Assembly: GCA_002197995.1 (NCBI GenBank) | Contig: NGZR01000003.1 | Span: 3,410,001-3,474,000 of the forward strand | Direction: 5' to 3' | Origin: Gaeumannomyces sp. JS-464 | Taxonomy: Eukaryota > Ascomycota > Sordariomycetes > Magnaporthales > Magnaporthaceae | Length of the DNA: 64,000 bases | Shown here: in pieces, positions 59,326 to 64,000 of the stretch | Numbering within the stretch: the stretch's first letter is position 1 | Layout: the number at the start of each line of letters is the position of its first letter | Notes under the pieces: model-generated | The model's input: only the letters and a program-made list of their open reading frames with translations | Database searches by the model: none | What the model was told of the DNA's origin: nothing | Position numbers and translations under genes: made by a program

Positions 59326-62300
59326 CTAACCGAATATGGCGGCCATATCATGAGGCACAACGGATGGGGCGTGCTCGTGCTGCTGCATCTGCTGCTGCAA
59401 CTGCTCCATCTGTTCACCGCGCCGCGGAATAGACACCAGGCCGAGACTATCGCGGCGGACGTATGCGATGTAGTACGGCTGGTCCGAGGCCGAGAGGTCT
59501 TTGAGCACCTTCTCGCCATCTGTGTGCACCCTCACAGTCCTGTCGTTGTAGTTGAACCAGACTTGCTTCTCAAAGTCGTAAATCCAGACCCAATAGTGGC
59601 CCGACGCTCCCGTGCTGCCGCCGTGACAAATCACCGCGTGTATGAGATATTCGTGTTCCCGTAGATCGTCGAAGCTGTCATCATACTTGGCGCGCAGGGC
59701 CTCGGTCTCGGCTTCCGGATCAGCGACGCTCGGGACGTTTATGCCAGCCTCGCCATCCTGCATAGCGCCCGTATCCTCGGAAGGCACGGCGGCCTCCTCT
59801 TGCTGGGGAGGCGGGGTTGGAGACAAGACCCCGGCGGCGGCTCCCACGGCGCTAGTCGCCACGCTTTGTTGATGATAGTCCTCGAGGTCATCGGGATCAG
59901 CTGTACCGTCAGCCATGGCCGTGTCCGCAGTACTTGCGATCGGCTTCTTCTGCTCCAGCTTCTTCCTTGCAGCCGCCATCTTAGGGTTCTCGAGTTCGAG
60001 AAAGTCCCAGTACTTTTGGCGCCGCTGCCAGAGCGCATCGCCGGGCAAGCTCTCCTTGTACCGATCCATGTACAGGACCTGCGGGAGCTGAATAGAAACA
60101 TCTATCTTCTTGCCGGCTCGTGCTGATTGGTCGTAGACTGTTCTCTGGATGCAAATGTGGAGGATTGGCGGGAATTTTCGAATGCTGCTGAACGAAAGGA
60201 ACGGGTTGTTTGGGTCTTGTTGGTTCTCGCTGATCTCTCGCATGAAACCCCTCTCAAGTGCCTCATGCAGCCCAACAGTCCGGGGCCGAGTGGGGTAGGC
60301 CAGGAGAAAGTATTCGGACGTGCCTGAGTGGAGCGTCCACTCGGTCTTGTTGATAGCCTTATGATATCCAACTCTGATGAGGCGCAAAACCTCCGTAATG
60401 GCGTCTGTCTGTGCCTGACCGTTAGGACCCACGGGCTCGACGCCTGTCGGCTTGATAGCGCTCTGCAAGTTGAACAGCATTTTGTCCATAGCCTCCTGCA
60501 CGTCCTCCTGGTCAGTGCCCTTGATGGTTTTGTCATCCAGGGCTTTCTTGATACGAGCGATGGCCTGCTCCTCAGAATCACCAGCCTCGGTTCCATCTCC
60601 CGTGACGGCATCTGGGTTGACGGCCTGTGCAACCGCTGGCGAATCTGTCATTTGGATATCACCATCGTCTGTAGATCTCTGGAGGTGACCCATATCAAGG
60701 TCAACTTTCTGGTCAACCAAATCGTCGTCGTTGACCTCGCACCGCATGCTGCTCGCGCCGGAGGCTGACGATCGCGCGCTGTTGACCCTATGAAGAAGTG
60801 GGTTCCAGTCTGGGCTTCTTTGATCGGTGTCGTAGTCATTGTGGTTGACCAGAGTCTGCGAGCTGACATCGCTTGCAGTCTCTACATGTTCCGACGTTGC
60901 GCCTCTTGATGCTCGCGGGAGGGTTGCTGCATGGTTCGGGGGAGCGTTGGTGGCAGTGTATGTGCTTGGCTGGCCCGAAGGAGGCTGCACAGGGCCCATT
61001 ACAATGATCGACTCCGCAACTAGAGGTCCCGGCGGCTGAGGGCGTATAGCTTGCTTCGATTGCTTCTCGAGTTCCCAGTATCGGGCCTCAAGCTGGTCTG
61101 TGTTTTTCATAGCCGCGAGAGCGAGCCGCTGGGTTGGCGTGGCATAGTTGTTGGTCGTGCTTTTGAGCTCATTGAACAGTGTCCGGAGCTCATTGGTGAC
61201 TATAGCAAGGAAGCACATGGTACGTTAGAACAGTTGCTTCACGTACAAGATCGAAGGTGGCGAGGCCCCATTGCAGGGATGAGAACTGGCCGACTCACGC
61301 TGGTGCGCGACATATGCTTGCTTTGCACTGATGCCACGCTCCTCGGTGGTGACGCGCCGTTTGCTTCGGCCCTCTTCGGTGTCCGGAAGCTTATAATCAT
61401 CAAAGTTCAAAACCAGGTTTCGAACAGGGTTGATAGTGAAAAAATACTGCAGCATGCTGTTGAGGTAGCACGTATTCCGGAGATTATCGAGGCCGGCGGG
61501 GAGGCTAGGGTCGTTGGCCGGCTCGCTCAAGACTTCCACCTGCGGCGACTCCCCCATCATCACGCCAGCCAAGTTGGCAAGCACATCATTATTGAGGAAT
61601 GTCCCAATCGTCTTCAGAGCCATGCCAGTCAGAAATTCGTTCTTGCCCTGCACCATAGGTCAGTAGGATCAGTATAGAGTCAACAAGCGAAGATCGGCAA
61701 TCCCAACGTCTTTCTTGCTTACCTGCTCAACCTGGCCTTGTGCAAGCGCCTGGGGTAGGGTTGGATCCATGGACTTCAGTTGCTCTTGGTCCAGAGGAAG
61801 TTCGAGACAGACCAGAGCCTCGTCGAGCTCCATGGGCTCCTTGACCACTTCCATGAGCTTTGTGCCTTCCGCATGGTGTATTGAAATCTTCTGGAGCTCG
61901 CTTCGCAGGTCGAATCGTTTGCGTGCAGCAACCTCCTTGCTGGGAGACATGGCCGAGTTCTGGACCTTATTCCTGTACTCGCCCAGGATCTCGCTGACTG
62001 TCCTACTGTCCACAGAGCCCAAGCTGTCGTCATTAGAGCCTTGCGGCGCCTCGTTCAGTCCACCCAGGGCGCCAGTGCCCGCAATTTGCTCCCACTTCAT
62101 ACTGTCGAGAGTCGACTCCTCGGTGGCGATGAGCATATTCAGAGAGTCTTCGTTATGAGACGCAGCGATCCTCTTCAGGGACTCAAGATAGATGGCGCGA
62201 TGCGAATGATCCGTATCCACCCGATTCTGGCATTCGTACGCATATGCGAAATATTTCCAAAGGGTTCGTTCCGTCAAGCCCAGGATTTCGTAGTCCACAC

Positions 62301-63350
62301 GGTCCTCAGCCGATACTCGAAACGCCTTAGGCTCGAGCTCGAGGAAACCGTCGAGTTGGTTGTTGCTGCAGTGGAACGCGAGTCTGAGGTTCTCCAACGT
62401 AGTCGCGAACACGTCTGGGTCCGGTGTAGTGTTGTCCCTCCTAAGGTTGTTGAGCTCATACAGTAGGTCCTGGAAGAACGACTGCCTCGAGGGAACCACC
62501 GCGGGGTTTCTTGGCGGAGGGTCATCATCCTGCAAGTTGGGGAGCTTCCAGAACTCAGAGTCGGCGTCAATTTCCTTCTCAAACCCCAGAAACTCGAACA
62601 AGCTGTTTCCGCTTTCCTCGGTCCCAAACTGAACAGCAAACTTGATGTTGCGAACGTTGATGCGCTGGGATCGGCGTTGATCTGGCGGCATCAGTGCGTC
62701 TGATAGGTAGTGATGCAGATGTTTGGGGGCCATATTCTCATCTGTTGCCTTTTGGAACCTCTCCGGGTTGGTTTCGATCCCCAGCTGCAACCGCCTTTTC
62801 ACCGCATCGTCGTCGGTGAGGCTCCTAGCGTGCTCAGCCGGGAGACGTGGGAGCGAAACCTCGATGGCGACCCGAAAAGAGCATTCTGGGGCAGAGCACC
62901 TGTATGCCGCATGGCCACAGCAGCAGAGGAACTTGACGTCGCGCCCTCCGCCCAGGCGGCACGGCTCGAGGTCCCTGACATTGACCTGCGTGGGGTACCA
63001 TATGGTGTAGAGGCTTGGCCGGATTGTTGTTGAATCTCCCGCAGAGCTTCCCCGTCGGGGCAGAGATACGCAAGATGAAGTGATGCAGGCAGCGCTTGCA
63101 CATTGTTGAGACTATGATGAGATAATTGGTCACCAGCCTGGCGCAGCCCGGTGTTGACGCATTGCTCAGGTTTCACCACCAGATCGTGTGTGCCGCCCAG
63201 CGGGAGACAACCGACATTGAAGCCGGGCTCCTCGTCACCGAGGCCACGGACGAGGAAGTCGTCGATCCATTTGTGTGCCAGACGCCCTGGGCCGAAAGAT
63301 ATGCTTGCCATTAGCTTGGTCAACGAGACGCCGGACGCGGGGAGCAACAT
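59326..63350 (-). CDS. UBP2: Ubiquitin carboxyl-terminal hydrolase, Ubp2 type
   Basis: Cysteine protease of the USP family removing ubiquitin, in yeast acting on Lys63-linked chains with Rsp5. About 1,270 residues. Exons 61723-63350, 61299-61647 and 59326-61199; introns 61648-61722 and 61200-61298. The N-terminal half has a Cys-rich part (TMCKRCLHHFILRIS, KFLCCCGHAAYRCSAPEC), then helical repeats with YEILGLTERTLWKYFAYAYE. The catalytic Cys box is PAGLDNLRNTCYLNSMLQYF (61480-61540); the His box is HAVICHGGSTGASGHYWVWI. The end is Gln-rich (EQLQQQMQQHEHAP). Both catalytic boxes are intact. The first 350 bases change frame near 63130 and 62995. Start ATG 63350 (MLLPASGV) is tentative: MASISFGP downstream, or a longer start near 63414 reached through a C run, are alternatives. 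Confidence 0.87.
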
Positions 63351-64000
63351 ACCGAAGCCCTTGGGGGCGGGCTGGTGCCAACCGCGGTGGCGGTGGGCAT
63401 AATGGGCGGTTCATCGTACCCTTGGCATAGTCAGTTAACGCAACGAGCACCATGCTGGCGAGATGCACAAAACACAATCTAACTGTGAAAATCGCTGTAT
63501 GGAAGGGCGTTTGTTGTAGAAGAAAAGCTATGTCTTGGGCAGTCCGAGCGGAGCAATGATGTGCACCAAGGAAGTAAGCCGAGCCCGCCTGGTGCCACGG
63601 TGGAAGTCCAAGAATGCAAGGAGCTTCACGGGATTGCAATACTCAGGTATCAAGTCGGTGCCCGGAAGCAGCCAAATTGGGGACAGCGTAAGCGAGATAG
63701 CTAGGCATGTGGGGTTTGAGAATGGAAAGTCACCAAGGGAAAGATGGTTGAACATCCAGATGCTGGGGCAAACAAGGTGAATATGAAGATGGTTTTTTCG
63801 GAGGGTTTGTCAGAGGAGTGAGACGACGATGATGACGATGACAACGACAAGGTAGGGGTAGAAACGACACCCGGCCGCGGGGCAGTTCGCGTCCGCGCGG
63901 CCCGTGGCAAAGCAGAAGGACAGCAGGATTAAAAACGTATCGTGGGTAGACAAGTGGCTCAGAGATACTGGTCCTAACAAAATAGGCACCTAGATACCTA
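63351..64000. other. Upstream flank of the ubiquitin hydrolase gene
   Basis: Holds possible extra N-terminal codons (63351-63414, minus strand) and otherwise short open frames without motif. Nothing else seen to the window edge. Confidence 0.5.

Noticed and set aside
1..64000. CRISPR arrays, rRNA genes, transposons or a secondary-metabolite cluster
   Set aside because: No spaced direct repeats, no 5S/18S/28S-like stretches, no transposase, reverse transcriptase, polyketide or peptide synthetase motifs were seen in any frame.

Overview
The window is nuclear DNA of a filamentous ascomycete, most probably a Sordariomycete (placement within the class, for example Magnaporthales, is only an impression). 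The evidence is short introns (about 50-150 bp, GTRNGT...CTAAC/CTGAC...YAG), large GC-rich intergenic spaces, and typical fungal families: two Zn(II)2Cys6 regulators, a Bem3-type RhoGAP, an F-box protein, an ACS-type MFS permease, a GH3 beta-glucosidase and a phosphoketolase.

Layout. 1-3484 (+): 3' part of a fungal CorA-like metal transporter, open at the left edge. 3485-10110: gene-poor, with one degenerate tRNA-like element (4239-4316, -). 10111-11022 (+): conserved Ser/Pro-rich protein ending in a short conserved C-terminus. 12430-15886 (-): long Zn2Cys6 regulator. 17469-21691 (-): coiled-coil/PX/PH/RhoGAP protein (Bem3 type). About 21.7-31.1 kb: the largest gene-free stretch. 31176-31801 (+): proline-, lysine/histidine- and RS-rich protein whose start codon seems to be split by an intron. 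33763-36508 (+): second Zn2Cys6 regulator. 36770-37041 (-): kinase-like relic. 37518-38579 (-): F-box protein.

39.1-54 kb carries five minus-strand genes in a row: MFS permease, RNase H-fold protein, secreted beta-glucosidase, secreted SnoaL-like protein and phosphoketolase. The sugar-releasing, uptake and phosphoketolase functions would fit carbon use, but nothing proves co-regulation. 56677-58736 (+) is the cytosolic phenylalanyl-tRNA synthetase beta chain, and 59326-63350 (-) is a Ubp2-type ubiquitin hydrolase.

A dominant property of the window is that many conserved proteins must be read through single-base frame changes, often at runs of four or five G/C. The PheRS gene, the F-box gene, the SnoaL-like gene and the two 3' exons of the ubiquitin hydrolase are intact. 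This looks more like consensus error in the assembly than mass pseudogenisation, so coordinates below give the gene span and the evidence says where the frame breaks. The most unusual protein is the RNase H-fold gene at 41522-43639, where about 280 residues sit between helix A and strand 4 and at least two catalytic acidic positions appear lost.
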